This document shows, in pieces, positions 36,080 through 47,496 of a stretch of 64,000 nucleotides of DNA. The notes under the pieces were generated by a model. It did no database searches. It saw nothing but the letters and a program-made list of their open reading frames with translations, and was not told the origin of the DNA. The stretch comes from Dichetophora obliterata (taxonomy: Eukaryota > Arthropoda > Insecta > Diptera > Sciomyzidae): the NCBI GenBank assembly GCA_963920525.1, contig OY986436.1:9454001-9518000 (forward strand), read 5' to 3'. Positions within the stretch are counted from its first letter, which is position 1. The number at the start of each line of letters is the position of its first letter. Position numbers and translations under genes: made by a program.

Positions 36080-36417
36080 CATAAAATTGTGACATACTTA
36101 CATTTGGCATGTCTTCTTTTCTTATATGTTTTTGCTTCTGCCCGCATTATACAATAGTAATAAAAATTTTAATAGCAAGAATTACAACTTTTCATGCAGT
36201 TTGTATAATTTTTCTCATCTTAAAAAAGAAAATTTTGCTGAAAATTAAAAAAGCTTGAAAAATTTAAGTAACATGAAAGTTCTTAGGAGACTCAAAAGCT
36301 ACTGTTAAAAAGAAAACAGTACAATTAAAAAATTTGACGCTATTTTTGTAGAAATTTTTATTTAAAAAAAGGAATTTTCTATGGAAAATAAAAAAAAAAT
36401 ATTTTTTGTTGCTGTAA

Positions 36418-37480
36418 AGCTTCTGTACTCATTAAAAATTTCAAATACAAGGAATTTTAAGAAGCTTTTGGAAAATTTAAAAAAAAATTATTTTTTGTGG
36501 CTCAGAAGCTTCTGTACTCTTTGAAAATTTCAAATTCTGCAGTAAAGAGGGTAAAAGCTCTTCCTTTTACTTTCTTTATAAATGTCCTCATCTTAAAAAC
36601 AATACTTTCCGGACGAATTTCCAAAAGCAGTAAAATCTCGAATTAACATGGAATTTTTTTGTGACACTTTAGCTTCTGTTCTCTTAAAAACTTTGAAAAT
36701 GTTTTATTGAATTTTTTTTATATTATTTTCAATGCATTAGTTTCATACTGAAAACATTCATTTTAGACGAATTTAAAAGTGCCTACTATTGACCTTATTA
36801 AAAATTTAAAAAAGTTCAATCGAAAGTTTTAAAGCTCTTGCAGCTATTTTAATTTAACTGTTATCCTCTAAAAAAAATATTCATTTTGAAACAAATTTCT
36901 GAAAAATATGAAAAACTTTAAAAGAATAGAGAAGATATGGAAGTCCTTATTAGATTCAAAAGCTTCTGTACTCGTTAAAAATTTCAAATACTGCCGTAAA
37001 AAGGGTAAAAGATCTTCCTATTACTTTCTTTATAAATGTCTTCATCTTAAAAAACAATACTTTCCAGACGAATTTCAAAAAGCATTAAAATCTCGAAGAG
37101 GCATTGAATTTTTTGTGACACAGTAGCTTTTATTCTATTAAAAACCTTGAAAATGTTTCACTGAAATTTTTGTAAATTATTTTCAATGTAACAGTTTTTA
37201 TTAAACACATTTATTTTTAGACGAATTTAAAAGTGCCTACTAGTGTCCTCATTAACTATTTAAAAAAGTTCAATCGAAAGTTTTAAAGCTTTTGAAGCTA
37301 TTTTAATTTAACTGTTATCATCTGGAAAAAATATTTATCTTGAAAAAAATTTCTGACGAATATGAAATACTTTAAAAAACTAGAGAAAATATGGAAGATG
37401 AGATTCAGAAGCTTCTGTACTCATTAAAAATGTTTTTAAGCTTTCTAATAAAACTCTAAAGCTTTTGTACTCGTCAAAAA
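36418..37480. repeat. Tandem repeat with about 450-bp period
   Basis: The anchor AGCTTCTGTACTC occurs at 36507, 36961 and 37410, giving periods of 454 and 449. Whole units align, including CTTTCTTTATAAATGTC, CGAATTTAAAAGTGCCTACTA and TTCAATCGAAAGTTTTAAAG. A truncated copy precedes (from 36418) and another follows (from about 37449). Two full units are present. The short frame at 36908-37126 is a chance reading of one unit. Confidence 0.85.
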
Positions 37481-38068
37481 TTACAAAACAAAAGCTGACA
37501 AGCTTGTCCTTTTATTTTTTATTTTACTTTTCTTCCTAAAAATGCTTTGAATTCTTAGAATTTCATAGAGTTTCTGTAAAGTAAATACATTTTGAAAAAA
37601 TTGAAAAAAGCTCTTAAACTTTCTGTAGTTTAAAAAATTGCTTTTATTTCTTTCACTAGTCAACTTATAATTCAATTAAAGCATTTTTGATTATATCAAA
37701 AGTCAGTTGAAAAGTTTTTCCGCTTTTTTTTTGTATTAAGTAAATAAAATATAAAAGCTCTCCAGATTGCAATTTAAACTTGCAGAAAACTGCACAATTA
37801 ATTGAGGTCAGCCTGCTGCGTGAAGAACTCGCGAAAGTTCATCAGCGTCGTTCAATAGCAAAAGCGGAAAAAAAGATTATTATTTTTCCGGGCTTTCTTT
37901 TATATTCTCTCAACTTCAAACCGCAAAATGTTGAGTTTAATGGTTGTGTTTTTTCGCTGGTTTATTTATATAATATTCAAAAATTACATAACTTCATTTT
38001 GCACTTCAATGCATAACAAGTAGCGAAGACTTTGTATGCGTGTGTGCTTGCATGCATTAAAATGTTCA

Positions 38069-38103
<35 letters not shown>

Positions 38104-39600
38104 TCGTCTGTTGGTGGATGCAACACTTTTAATTTCGATTCCTTTATTCGCAGCTGAATGCTTGCGTATGTTAAATATTTACTTTGCTCTTGCATTGAGC
38201 ATTTATGGTCGGTGAATGGATGTTCGTTTGTTCTTCTAGGTGTGCGTGTGTGTGAGTGTGTTAGTGCGTGGGTTCACAGCACACACACATACACAAAGAA
38301 TATTGTTAATTTGCCCCAAATGCGCTGCAATTGAAGTTTCTTTGTGCTTAATATAAACCCACTCGCACACAGACACACACACACAAGCACACGCATCACT
38401 CAAATTCATTCACGAGCTCAGTCGTTGCTCGCTTTGCGCACCGCACAAAGTTTATTAATTAATTTATTTGTTTATTTTAACCCATGCAATTAAAAAAAAA
38501 CACACAAGTAAGTTATAAATAAAATAGCAAAAAAAAATTAATGTATAAGATGCATTCAGCCGTATATAAAGAATACACAGCAAATTGAAGTGCCGAATGC
38601 AGCTTTTAAAATAACAGTAAATATTAAAGAGCTCTGCCCTCATTGCAAATGTCAGAAAGGAAATCGCAGAAGGAGGTTTCTTAAGATAGCAAGAGCCTTC
38701 GAAAATGAGAGGAAAAGCAGTGCGTTTAAACTCTGTTTGCTTGTGCAAAGCAATTGCAGCTTTCCTGTTTGAAGAGCATACATACATTTCACTCAATTGA
38801 TTTCAATTCACTCAATTAGCTATAATTGCTACTATTTTGCCCTTTTTGCGATATTTGCACTGTACTCGTATTAACTTGACTTTTATTCATCATAAAAAAG
38901 AGCAGAATAGATCGAGTGCGAAGTATAAATATTATATAATATAATTAAATGCTGAAAGCTCTACTTTTAAGTGGTATTTGTAATGTTATTTCATTTCATT
39001 TGTAATGTTATCATTTTGCAAAACACTATTAAATTTTTTAAAATGTTGATGGCAAAATTGCTGTCCCATCAAATAATTTCTAAAACATTAAGTGCCAACA
39101 TTAAAGCCCCCCTTTATTCTTTAATTATAGCAACCTATAAGTATAACAATCACTGCACTAACAACAAAAACTACAACCACAACACCAACAATTCGCTGTC
39201 ATTGCTTTTTTAATAGTTACGTAGAAGAACTCGGAAATTTATTTGCCAAAAATTGCTGCAACTACGAACAAAATTGTACTAAAGTTGATAGCAAAGCGAC
39301 AAAATAAAACAAAATTTTCCACATTTTAGCCTATTTTGTACATTGTTTCCTGCACACACGTCCGAATTGCTTGATACTTTTGGAATAGAGCAAATGTAAT
39401 TTATTTCATTTTAAAGTTTGTTGCCTGCTTTTAGGCTTACTTTTCAGAACAAAATAATTTCAAATGGGTTGAATTTTGCAATATGCGGAAATGGATGGCC
39501 ATTCGGCGGCGTATTTTGTGGTTCAAATAGCGACCGAAAGTGATTTTTGCAATTTGGATTATGTACAACAACGACGCACAGATAAGGGCATGATCACAGC
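37481..39600. other. Intron sequence with CA/TG-rich tracts
   Basis: No gene found. The stretch contains a TG microsatellite (38075-38102) and CA-rich tracts near 38230-38400 that look like unique fly intron sequence. Confidence 0.45.
38075..38102. repeat. (TG)n microsatellite
   Basis: An uninterrupted run of TG dinucleotides of about 28 bases, continuing a looser TG-rich tract upstream. Confidence 0.9.
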
Positions 39601-39609
39601 GGTTTCGCA

Positions 39610-39965
39610 GCGTTAGAGGGGATGAACTGAATCAGCTGCAGAAAATAAACAGCGATTTTCTTGCTATGTGCTCATTCTCGAGCGAATTAGGAAAGCCAAT
39701 GTTTTTATATGACTGTAAGAAAGCTAAAGGTAAAACATGGGGACTTACCCCGAATATTGCACGTTGGATTTATACAGCTATAGTGATGCCAATCTTGCTA
39801 TACGATGTATGTGTGCGGTGGACAGCACTAAATACACAGTTAAATACAAATTTCTAGGGAAATCACAACCCAGCTGGCAATTAAGCGAGTCCTCCGCAAA
39901 AGAAGGCATGCTACCACTGCTATTATTGGCGTCAACACACTTTTCATCATCACTGCATTGATGAG
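39610..39965 (+). pseudogene. LINE reverse transcriptase C-terminal remnant
   Basis: The plus strand reads GKTWGLTPNIARWIYTAIVM then PILLYDVCVRWTAL, the conserved K.WGL.P....W.YTAIVRP...Y....W stretch after the polymerase domain of Loa-type LINEs. Stops and shifts follow. It is a dead fragment, perhaps continued by the remnant at 40620-41062. Confidence 0.65.
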
Positions 39966-40385
39966 TGCTTCTGTAAGGCCTACCTTTTGAAGGTTCTTTT
40001 ATATAAAAAAAATTATATAAAAGTATATATTTTCATATAAAATCATATAATTTTATATGAAAAAATTTAGGACAAATTATAAATGATCAGAACAATTTAA
40101 AAAAAAAAAGCTAAATTAAAAAAAAAACAAAAAATTTATTTTGTCCATGTTGGGTCTCCGAAATTTAACACATTACATATCATATTATATAAAAATAATT
40201 AAATAGAAAGCATCCAAGTCTTTTCTTTTATTTTTGTATGAAGAAATTTTACAAAAAATTAAAAAAAAATATAAATGAACAGAAAAATTTGTAAAAAAAT
40301 AAAAACATTTATTTTTTGTCCGAGCTAATTCTCGAACCGCGCTTCTGAAGGCTTACTTTCATTTATATTTAAATGCAAAATAAGC
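39966..40385. other. AT-rich insert within LINE debris
   Basis: Repeated TTTTATATAAAAA-like stretches (39990-40070) resemble the ATATGAAAAAATT linkers of the 15-25 kb foldback. Ends were not determined. No coding. Confidence 0.4.
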
Positions 40386-40399
40386 TGAATTTTATTAAG

Positions 40400-40480
40400 A
40401 ATTGCGGTGGACGAGTGGATAAGATATCGGACCGTCACATGAGAGGACTTGGTTTAAATCTGGAGGTTGTTAGTCGGTTT
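40400..40480 (+). repeat. tRNA-like repeat
   Basis: On the plus strand A box TGGACGAGTGG is followed by B box GGTTTAAATCT about 40 bases later. The flanking stems do not form a tRNA, so this is read as a tRNA-derived SINE fragment with a head different in detail from family 2. Confidence 0.5.
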
Positions 40481-40619
40481 TTATTTCAAGTTGATATTTA
40501 TATTGCCTTTCTTTCTAACGTGCATTCTCAAAAAGGGCTTCTAGCAGGCTTCTTTAGAATCGCGAGAGCGGAAGGCCTGAAAAATTTTCTCGTTGCATAG
40601 AAAAAAGGAAGTATACTTG

Positions 40620-41062
40620 GATATGAGTGTGGAAGCACTTCGAAATCCATATGAAGGCCTGCTAGCAGTGCTATGAACTCCTGTCATTCCCGACCGGGAA
40701 AAAACTGCGGTCGTATGTACTAGTGGAGTTCTTAGATACACTTCATCTGAGTCGCTAAGTAAAGTTATTGATTTAATATCCCTAGATATTATGAGAAAAA
40801 GGATGACACAGGAAGCAGCCATCTGCTTTAGAGCAACCTCGCAGTGGGCTAACACTCGTACAAATCACTCTTCTATTATCGTTCTTGCAGGAGCAGTTCT
40901 TGGCAACATCAATTACACTATTGCCACTCCCTCATTTGAGCACGGCTTTCACACAGTAGTCCCAAGCAGAGTAGAATTGGATGAGTTACTACCAGAGATC
41001 TGCAGCGAATACTTAAAAATAAGTAGTAGTCGAGTACTATTCGTTCAGAACTCAGTGATTTA
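40620..41062 (+). pseudogene. Degraded LINE ORF2 segment before RNase H
   Basis: The frame at 40791-41062 reads QEAAICFRATSQW, later HSSIIV, then FEHGFHTVVPSR. The pattern Q-x2-A then W, HS.I and F...F.T..P.R recalls the linker between reverse transcriptase and RNase H in Loa-type ORF2. The preceding 170 bases (for example MSVEALRNPYEGLLAVL) contain stops. Tentative; it probably belongs with the remnant at 39610. Confidence 0.4.
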
Positions 41063-41084
41063 AATCAGAGATTTATAATGAATC

Positions 41085-41285
41085 ACATTTTGAATCATGA
41101 GCCACTTACTCAAAAATGAGTATGAATAAGTATAAGTAGTTTCGAAAGAAGGACTCACATGTGATTGATTCGAAAGAAAGTGGATCACATTTTGGAATCA
41201 TGAGCCACTTACACACAAATGAGTATGAATGAATGTAAGAAGAACTCATATGTGATTGATTCAATGCAAAGTGAATCAAATAAGT
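41085..41285. repeat. Two direct copies of a ~100-bp unit
   Basis: Each copy holds GAATCATGAGCCACTTAC, then AAATGAGTATGAAT, ACTCA.ATGTGATTGATTC and AAAGTG.ATCA. The start points are near 41090 and 41198. Both strands share GAATCA and TGATTC, so the unit is partly self-complementary. It truncates the Tc1 fragment to its right. Confidence 0.7.
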
Positions 41286-41299
41286 ATAGAAATAATTTT

Positions 41300-41575
41300 A
41301 ATCAAATTGAGTTTTAACATGACCTCTAGTTTGAGTGCAAATAAAAATGGATCATTTATTATTTCTCTTAAAAAATACCTTTCATCTGTGGAGCTAAGTT
41401 TATTTTTAGCTACTGTACGTTCTTTATTGCATATTCTCTTATCTTGTATATAATGCTTGATTATATCGTGCACTGTTGATTTACTTTTTATGGCGATTTT
41501 TGAAATTTGTCGCTCGGATTTTCCTTTCAAATAATAATCTATCACGATCTGCCTTTCTGCCAGTTCACTTTTCAC
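41300..41575 (-). pseudogene. Tc1-type transposase N-terminal fragment
   Basis: The minus strand encodes about 90 residues resembling the paired-type DNA-binding start of a Tc1 transposase: AERQIVIDYYLKGKSERQIS, then KSTVHDIIKHY (second helix-turn-helix), then SSTDERYFLREIINDPF, the linker TDERYILR..K.NP. It ends at about 41300 where the catalytic part should begin. It differs from the Tc1 element at 25-26 kb. It is truncated and dead. Confidence 0.7.
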
Positions 41576-41918
41576 TTTTCGACAAATGTTTATTTTTTAA
41601 GTTTTGCGTTTGACTGAAGTTATTCCGTAGTAAAAAGTAGTCAGCAGGTATAACGGTTTAAGGACCACTTTCAATGTGAGCTCGTTTTTATAGGTTTGTT
41701 ACGATATTAATTTGTTTCACCGTTATGTTCTAATTTGTTAATTATTTTTCTGTTTAATTTTGTTCACCAAGAAATAACGTTTTGAAAAAAATATATATTG
41801 CAGATTGGTGTCTCCTCAGGGCAGCCCACTCCCTGTTGTATACTAGTAGGGTAGGGCGGATAATGGGGATCTATGTCCGTCCGGTCCGTATACTTCTCCC
41901 CAACTCGTGGGATTTTCT

Positions 41919-43169
41919 ATGGAAAATAAAGATAAAAAAAAAGGAAGGGTGCGCTGAGGTAACGAGTCCTGAAGCGGTGGAGTCCCAAAAGGATTTAATC
42001 GTGGAAGGGTGCCGGAAGCCGCAAGGTGACCTGCCGGGCCTGGTGGACGATAAAACTCCGAAAGGAGTGGAATTGTCAGCCAGTCCCGTCGGAGCTGCAG
42101 CGATAGGGAACGACGCTGATTCCGAGGCAAAGCAACTCCTTGTTAGGGAGAAGCAGAGGCGGAGGAGGAAGCGAAAGAGGGCGGGCACAACCGCTGGGGA
42201 GAATGCTTTGAGTCCCCCGTCAGTAAAATGGCGGACCAATTCCAAAGCATGTCATGCGATGAGTCCACCCCGGAGACGAACGAGCGGAAAAGATTCAGGG
42301 AGCAGCCTGGACTTTTCGGCGAAGTCGTTACAGGGACGACTCGAACCGGTGAGTCGGAAGGTGGACAGCTTACGGCTGTTAGCTCTTCGGCTAAGGATGG
42401 GGATGGGGAAGGTGGACATCCTGTAAAGGTTGATAGCCTTCCACATAAAGGAAAGACGTTGGGAGCTGGTAGACGACCCTCAAAAGTCGATAGCCAGGGC
42501 AAATCGTGGAGGGCTGATAGCCAGAAACCGAGCGGTAGTAAAACTTTGCCAAAACAAAGGGTTGCGGACGCGAAGTCGAAGGCTTTAGCTGGAGGAAAAT
42601 CAAACCAGGTAGGGGTTATTGGAAGCTGCCGGACATCCTATGTTATGGTAGCAGAAAAAGACCTCTTAATGGGCATCGTAGATTGCTCCATCGATGGTCA
42701 GTTGGGAGAGTCTCAGTTAGCGGTCTTTAAATCCACTCTCTTGAAGTCTCTCGACACCATCGATGAGAGTGATGGCGATGTAGGTTTTGTGGGCAATGCA
42801 AACTTGGAGGATGGAATAATTGTTCTTAAGTGCAAGAACCCATCATCCAAGGTATGGCTGTGCCGAAACGTGCCAAAGCTCAAGAACTTATGGGAAGGGG
42901 CTGAGTTGCGGATCGACCGACTGTACGCATTGAAGGACGTTAGAAGGATGTTCATCTTTGTCTACGGAACTTCTGAAGGCAAGGAGATCATTCTTAGGAG
43001 GTTGCAGACCCAGAACCGGTGCGTTGCAGACACTTCTAAATGGAGAGTTAGTAACGTAACGAAGTTCGGAGATGCAAAGAAAGGAGGCGTCAAGCTCACC
43101 GTGTGGTGCCGGAAGGATGAGGTGGAGGCGATCAGGTTGGCAGGAGGGCCAACTCAACTGCGGCCTTGA
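41919..43169 (+). pseudogene. Loa-type ORF1, frameshifted
   Basis: ORF1 supplies the RNA-binding protein. The likely start ATG (41919) enters an A-run (41933-41941), after which the sensible frame is the one reading EGCAEVTSPEAVESQ, so an indel in the run is inferred. A second frame change near 42230 leads to the open part MADQFQSMSCDESTPETNER, which continues to the stop at 43169. The N-terminal half is basic and low in complexity. The C-terminal half (about 42610-43150) contains IDCSIDGQ-like, WLCRNVPKL and LYALKDVRRM words that I associate with the DUF4780 region of Loa/Bilbo ORF1. No CCHC knuckles seen. Confidence 0.65.
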
Positions 43170-46100
43170 TCAAGCTCTCATCAAAAAGGCCACGCTGTAC
43201 CAACCAGTAACAGATGGCAGACGACGGACTTGTATCTTGGTGAGACATGGTATACTAGCGGTACATATGCCACACCTATGTTCCCCGGATCTCACCGTTG
43301 TGAGAATTGGGGATGGTACAGGTGCTTGTATGGTAGCTTCAGCGTATCTTCCCTACGACTCTCCAGACCAACCACCTTCAAAAGAGGTGGAGAATCTGGT
43401 AAAGTACTGTGAGGAAAGGAACATTGGAGTGATGATAGGATGTGATGCTAACGCGCACAATACTGCGTGGGGTAGCACCAACAACAACGACAGAGGAGAG
43501 CAATTGCTTGAGTTTGTGGAGAGGTACAATCTGTTGGTAGCAAATAGAGGAGCACAACCGACTTTCGTTGATGCGAGGCGAGCGGAAGTGATTGATGTAA
43601 CTCTCATCTGCAGGAAGATTCTGAACAGAATAAAAAATTGGAGGGTCGTAGATAGGCTAACCATGTCGGACCACAGATCCATACAGTTTGAATTCAAGTA
43701 CGAAATCCGACGCCAGCGGAATAGCAGGAAGGTCAGGATTCCCAAGAATACAGATCCTGTGAAATATAAGGCGAAGTTGAGGGAAACACTGACCCAAAAA
43801 GCGATAAAAGTACCAGGGAATACGGTGGAAGTAGAAAGTCATGTCAAACACCTTAGCTCGGCCATGGTCGAAGCCTACGAGATGGCATGCCCAATACTTT
43901 CAGTAGACGATGGTGATCCAACGCCATGGTGGTGCACGGAAATCGAATCTCTGAACAAGAAGGTTAGGAAGGCCTTCAACCTGCACATGAGAGGGGGAAC
44001 CCCAGAAACATGGGCAAATTACAAGGCACGGAAAAGGGAACTGAAGTACCTCATACGACAACGGAAAAGGCAGTCGTGGAGAGACTTCTGTTCTGGGATG
44101 GAAACTATATCAGAAGCATGAAGGCTTCAGAAAATGGTTTCAAAAGACCCATTCTCCAAAGTGGGACTGATCCGAAAGAAGGATGGAACCATGGCAGAGA
44201 ACCTAGAGGAGTCCATGGAAGTTCTGATGGAGGTGCACTTTCCTGGAAGTTTTAAGTCTGATGACACGTGGACACCCTTGAAGAAAGGAATGCACAGGGT
44301 TGACAGGCTGGAAGCCGAAAGGATGATCACTATGGACGGGGTGAGGAGTGCTATACGCTCATTTGCTCCGTACAAAACATCAGGGATGGACGGTATATTC
44401 CCTGCTATAAGGCAGTGGGGGAAGATCTCATTGCACCTAGGCTGTGGGGTATATTCGTTACTTGCCTAGCGACTGGGTATATTCCGAGAGTCTGGAGAGA
44501 GGCGAAAGTTGTCTTTCTTCCGAAGCCTGGAAAAAAAGATTATGCGGAGGCGAAGTCGTTCAGACCGATCAGCCTAACATCTTTTCTCTTGAAAACGATG
44601 GAAAGAGTGATGGTTGACTGTCTTGAGAGCACCTCGCTGATGCAAAATCCTCTGAGTAGATGCCAACATGCATATAGAGCAGGTAGGTCTACGGAGAGTG
44701 CTCTTCACGAATTGGTAAGAGTGACTGAAAAGGAGGTATTTTCAGGAGGCATTGCGATGGCCACATTTATGGACATCGAGGGTGCTTTCGACAAAATATG
44801 CCTTGGAAGGCTGCGGCAAGCCCTGACAGAACGCAATGTAAGCCCAATGATAGCAAATTGGGTGGACAATATGCTCAAACACAGGGCTGTCAACATGCAG
44901 AATGGTAGAGTAAAGACTAGAGGTAGAGTAAGTAGAGGATGTCCCCAGGGCGGGGTGTTATCGCCAACCCTGTGGAACATAACTGTGGACTCACTACTGG
45001 TTAGACTGGATGAATCGGGCATACACACGATAGGGTATGCAGATGACATTGCGTTGGTGGTCCGCGGCAAGTTCATTGACACCATCTCTGACATCATGAA
45101 GGGAGCACTCCGAATGGTGGAGGAGTGGTGTCGAGAACAAGGCCTTACCGTAAACGCAGGCAAGTCAGACAATATTATCTTTACTAGAAAGAGGGTAGGC
45201 CTGAGTACAGAACCACTCAGACTTTTTGGAGCTGAAATCAACATGTCCACGAAAGTTAAATATCTAGGGGTAACCCTTGATAGCAAACTGAACTGGAACG
45301 AGCATGTAGAAGATAGGATTCAAAGAGCCAAGAGGGTTCTGTTCCAGTGCAGACGCGTTTGTGATCTCAAATGGGGGCTAAACCCAGAGGCTATGAAATG
45401 GGTTTACACTATGATGGTTAGACCTGTCATCACGTACGCTTCGGTGATTTGGTGGACAAAAGTCAGCCAGAAAACCATTAAGAAGAGACTGGACAGAGTC
45501 CAACGGCTGGCGTGTGTTGGAATAACAGGTGCAATACGCACCACTCCAACAAGCGCAATGGAGGTTCTGTTAGGTATGCTGCCGTTGGATTTAGAAATAA
45601 AGAAAACAGCGGCGCTGTCAGCCCTCAGGATGTTGCGAAATGCTACGTGGCATGGGGCAACGGCCCTGCATGGTCATATTCGCATCCTTGATATCGTACA
45701 GAGAGATGTCAGGGAGGCGTTTATGCCTATGGATGGAAGGCAGAGAGTAAAAATAACAGAAAAATGTTATAAAACTCTTATAACGGATGGAGCCGTTTGT
45801 GAAGAAATCGCTGGTAGCGATATCAGTATATTCGCAGACGGCTCTCTGGGCTCAGTGAATAAATGCCTAACGAACTAATGCCTAATTTTTCAAAATGAAA
45901 GAATGCCTAAACAAGAACGCCTAAGAAGAAAGTGAAAGAACGTCTTACTTTAAAAATGAAGGAAAGTCTAATTTTAAAAATGAAAGAAAGTCTAAATTGT
46001 TAGGGTTTCTTTCATTATGAATTATTGTTTTTATAATTTTAAAAACTAATAATTTTCCCTTTTACAGAATGTTTACAAGATAGTGTATGCATTTTGTAAA

Positions 46101-47230
46101 AGGGAAAATTAATACCATTATTTTAACATTTTGTAAAAGGGAACTTACCTTTCGTAACCAATCAAAAATGAATAAATATCTAATTAGGCGTTTTTTCATT
46201 TTTGATTCTTAGGCTTTCTTTCATTATGAAAAATCACCTAACAATTTTAATGAAGGAATGCCTAAAATATTAGACATTCTTTTATAATGAACAACCGCCT
46301 AATTCCTATATAATTTTTTGTTGCAATTTTTAGGCATTATTTCATTTTTTTTTTTAGGCGTTAGTTCGTTAGGCCTTTATTCACTGAGCCGGCTCTCTGA
46401 TGAATGGCCGGGCCGGGGCAGGCGTGTACTCAAAAGAGTTAAGCCTATCCTGTATACTGAGGTTGGGGAGGTTTGTGTCTGTATACCAGGCAGAAATGCT
46501 TGGCGTAGTGCATGCGCTGGATCACCTGATAGATGGCCGGATCAGTGGCAAGAAAATTGTCATCGCCCTCGACAATCAGTCTGTGATTCGGTGTATGCAA
46601 CGGACAGACATCACTTCCAGGTTGGCCATAGAATGTCTTACAAAACTCAATAGGTGCGCCCAGACGAATGAGCTCACACTTATGTGGGTGAGAGGACACT
46701 CTGGCATAGAACAGAATGAAGAAGCTGATTCTTTAGCAAGAGCAGGATCAGCAGAAGAATTCTGTGGACCAGAACCACGTATCGCCATAGGCGACAATAT
46801 GGTGGCAGGCCTTATTAAACAATGGACGGACTCGGAACACAGTAAAAGGTGGGAAGAAGCTGTTAACTGCAGGCAATCAAAGGCGGCCGTGAAGTGGTCT
46901 CGTAGTGAGGCAGCAAAAGTTATCCGATACAATCGAAGGACTTTAAGCTGGCTTACTGCACTGGTCACAGGACACTGTCCCTTCATGTACCATCTCGGGA
47001 AGATGACTCTGACCGAGGACGATGTGTGTAGGTTATGCCTAGAGGAGCCGGAAACAGCAGCACACATTCTGCGCCAGTGTCCGGCGCTGGCAAGCATAAG
47101 ATTGACCACTCTGGGACGCCCATTTATTGGTGAAGCCGAGATTGGTCAACTAACCTATAAGGATATGCTTGAGGTGACAAAGGATGCTTACACGAGGAGC
47201 ATGCTCACGTATGAGTACTCCGAGCAGTAG
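43170..47230 (+). pseudogene. Loa-type ORF2: endonuclease, reverse transcriptase, RNase H
   Basis: The endonuclease part begins abruptly at LIKKATLYQPVTDGRRRTCI, so about the first 60 residues, which would carry the first catalytic Asn and Glu, are missing. IGCDANAHNTAWGS and SDHRSI remain. An in-frame TGA is at 44119-44121, and the frame changes between about 44370 and 44420. Reverse transcriptase is otherwise open: FRPISLTSFLLKTMER, FMDIEGAFD, CPQGGVLSP, the catalytic YADD near 45038, and KYLGVTLDSKLNW. RNase H starts at IFADGSL, is interrupted by the insert at 45849-46390, and resumes MNGRAGAGVYS, then QAEMLGV, IALDNQS and WVRGHSGI, with a C-terminal CRLCLEEPETAAHIL-C finger, stop at 47228-47230. 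Confidence 0.85.
45840..46399. mobile_element. Mutator-like miniature element with 9-bp duplication
   Basis: GGCTCTCTG is duplicated perfectly (45840-45848 and 46391-46399). The element, 45849-46390, begins GGCTCAGTGAATAAATGCC and ends with a copy of its complement; the terminal repeat is 37 bp with two mismatches. A 9-bp duplication with long inverted ends is the signature of Mutator-like elements. The body repeats GAAAGAATGCCTAAA-like units in both orientations around a central inverted pair, AATTTTCCCTTTTACA and TGTAAAAGGGAAAATT. It encodes no transposase. Confidence 0.88.
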
Positions 47231-47327
47231 TACCCTTTGTTCAATGGGGACGAAAAGGGACCCACTGTGATCTGCTTCGGCAAATCCCCAACTTATTATA
47301 TATATATATATATATATATATATTGCA

Positions 47328-47496
47328 ATATTCTTCATACATTTTAATTTCTGAAATCAATGCGAAAGTGCTAAGAAATGCCTGCCCGACTTTCGTTGTG
47401 AGCCACTGTACGTCATTTTAGCCTTTAAATATGTCAAACGTCATTTGGGTTGAAAAACGTCAAAAAGACGTATTTAACATCATTCTGGCAACGCTG
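47328..47496. other. Short intron sequence between elements
   Basis: Apparently unique sequence with repeated AAACGTCA words. No feature assigned. Confidence 0.4.

Larger units (their letters stand above)
34561..36130. repeat. Inverted repeat pair enclosing two miniature elements
   Basis: AGAAGACATGCCATATGTAG with TATGTCACAATTTAATG (34573-34614) returns as reverse complement at 36083-36126, about 45 bases with few differences. The pair encloses the P-like element (34991-35435) and a hAT-like miniature element (35541-36079), whose right end directly abuts the right arm. It may be the terminal repeats of an older element; its outer ends are unclear. Confidence 0.5.
41803..47315 (+). mobile_element. 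Loa-type LINE, close to full length, with Mutator-like insert
   Basis: A two-ORF non-LTR retrotransposon with endonuclease, reverse transcriptase and RNase H. ATATATATTGCA flanks it at 41791-41802 and 47316-47327, a plausible 12-bp target duplication, although the right copy overlaps a TA simple tail. It starts GATTGGTGTCTCCTC and ends in a TA-rich tail. Without the 542-bp insert it is about 4.97 kb. High GC relative to the surroundings and modest damage (frameshifts, one stop, an internal deletion, one insertion) suggest a fairly recent arrival. It lies antisense in the host intron. Confidence 0.85.

Noticed and set aside
41843..42603. Minus-strand frames of 64-124 codons
   Set aside because: They are antisense shadows of the LINE ORF1, whose GC-rich sequence keeps several frames open.
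44705..45286. 193-codon minus-strand frame
   Set aside because: Antisense to the reverse transcriptase domain of the Loa-type LINE.
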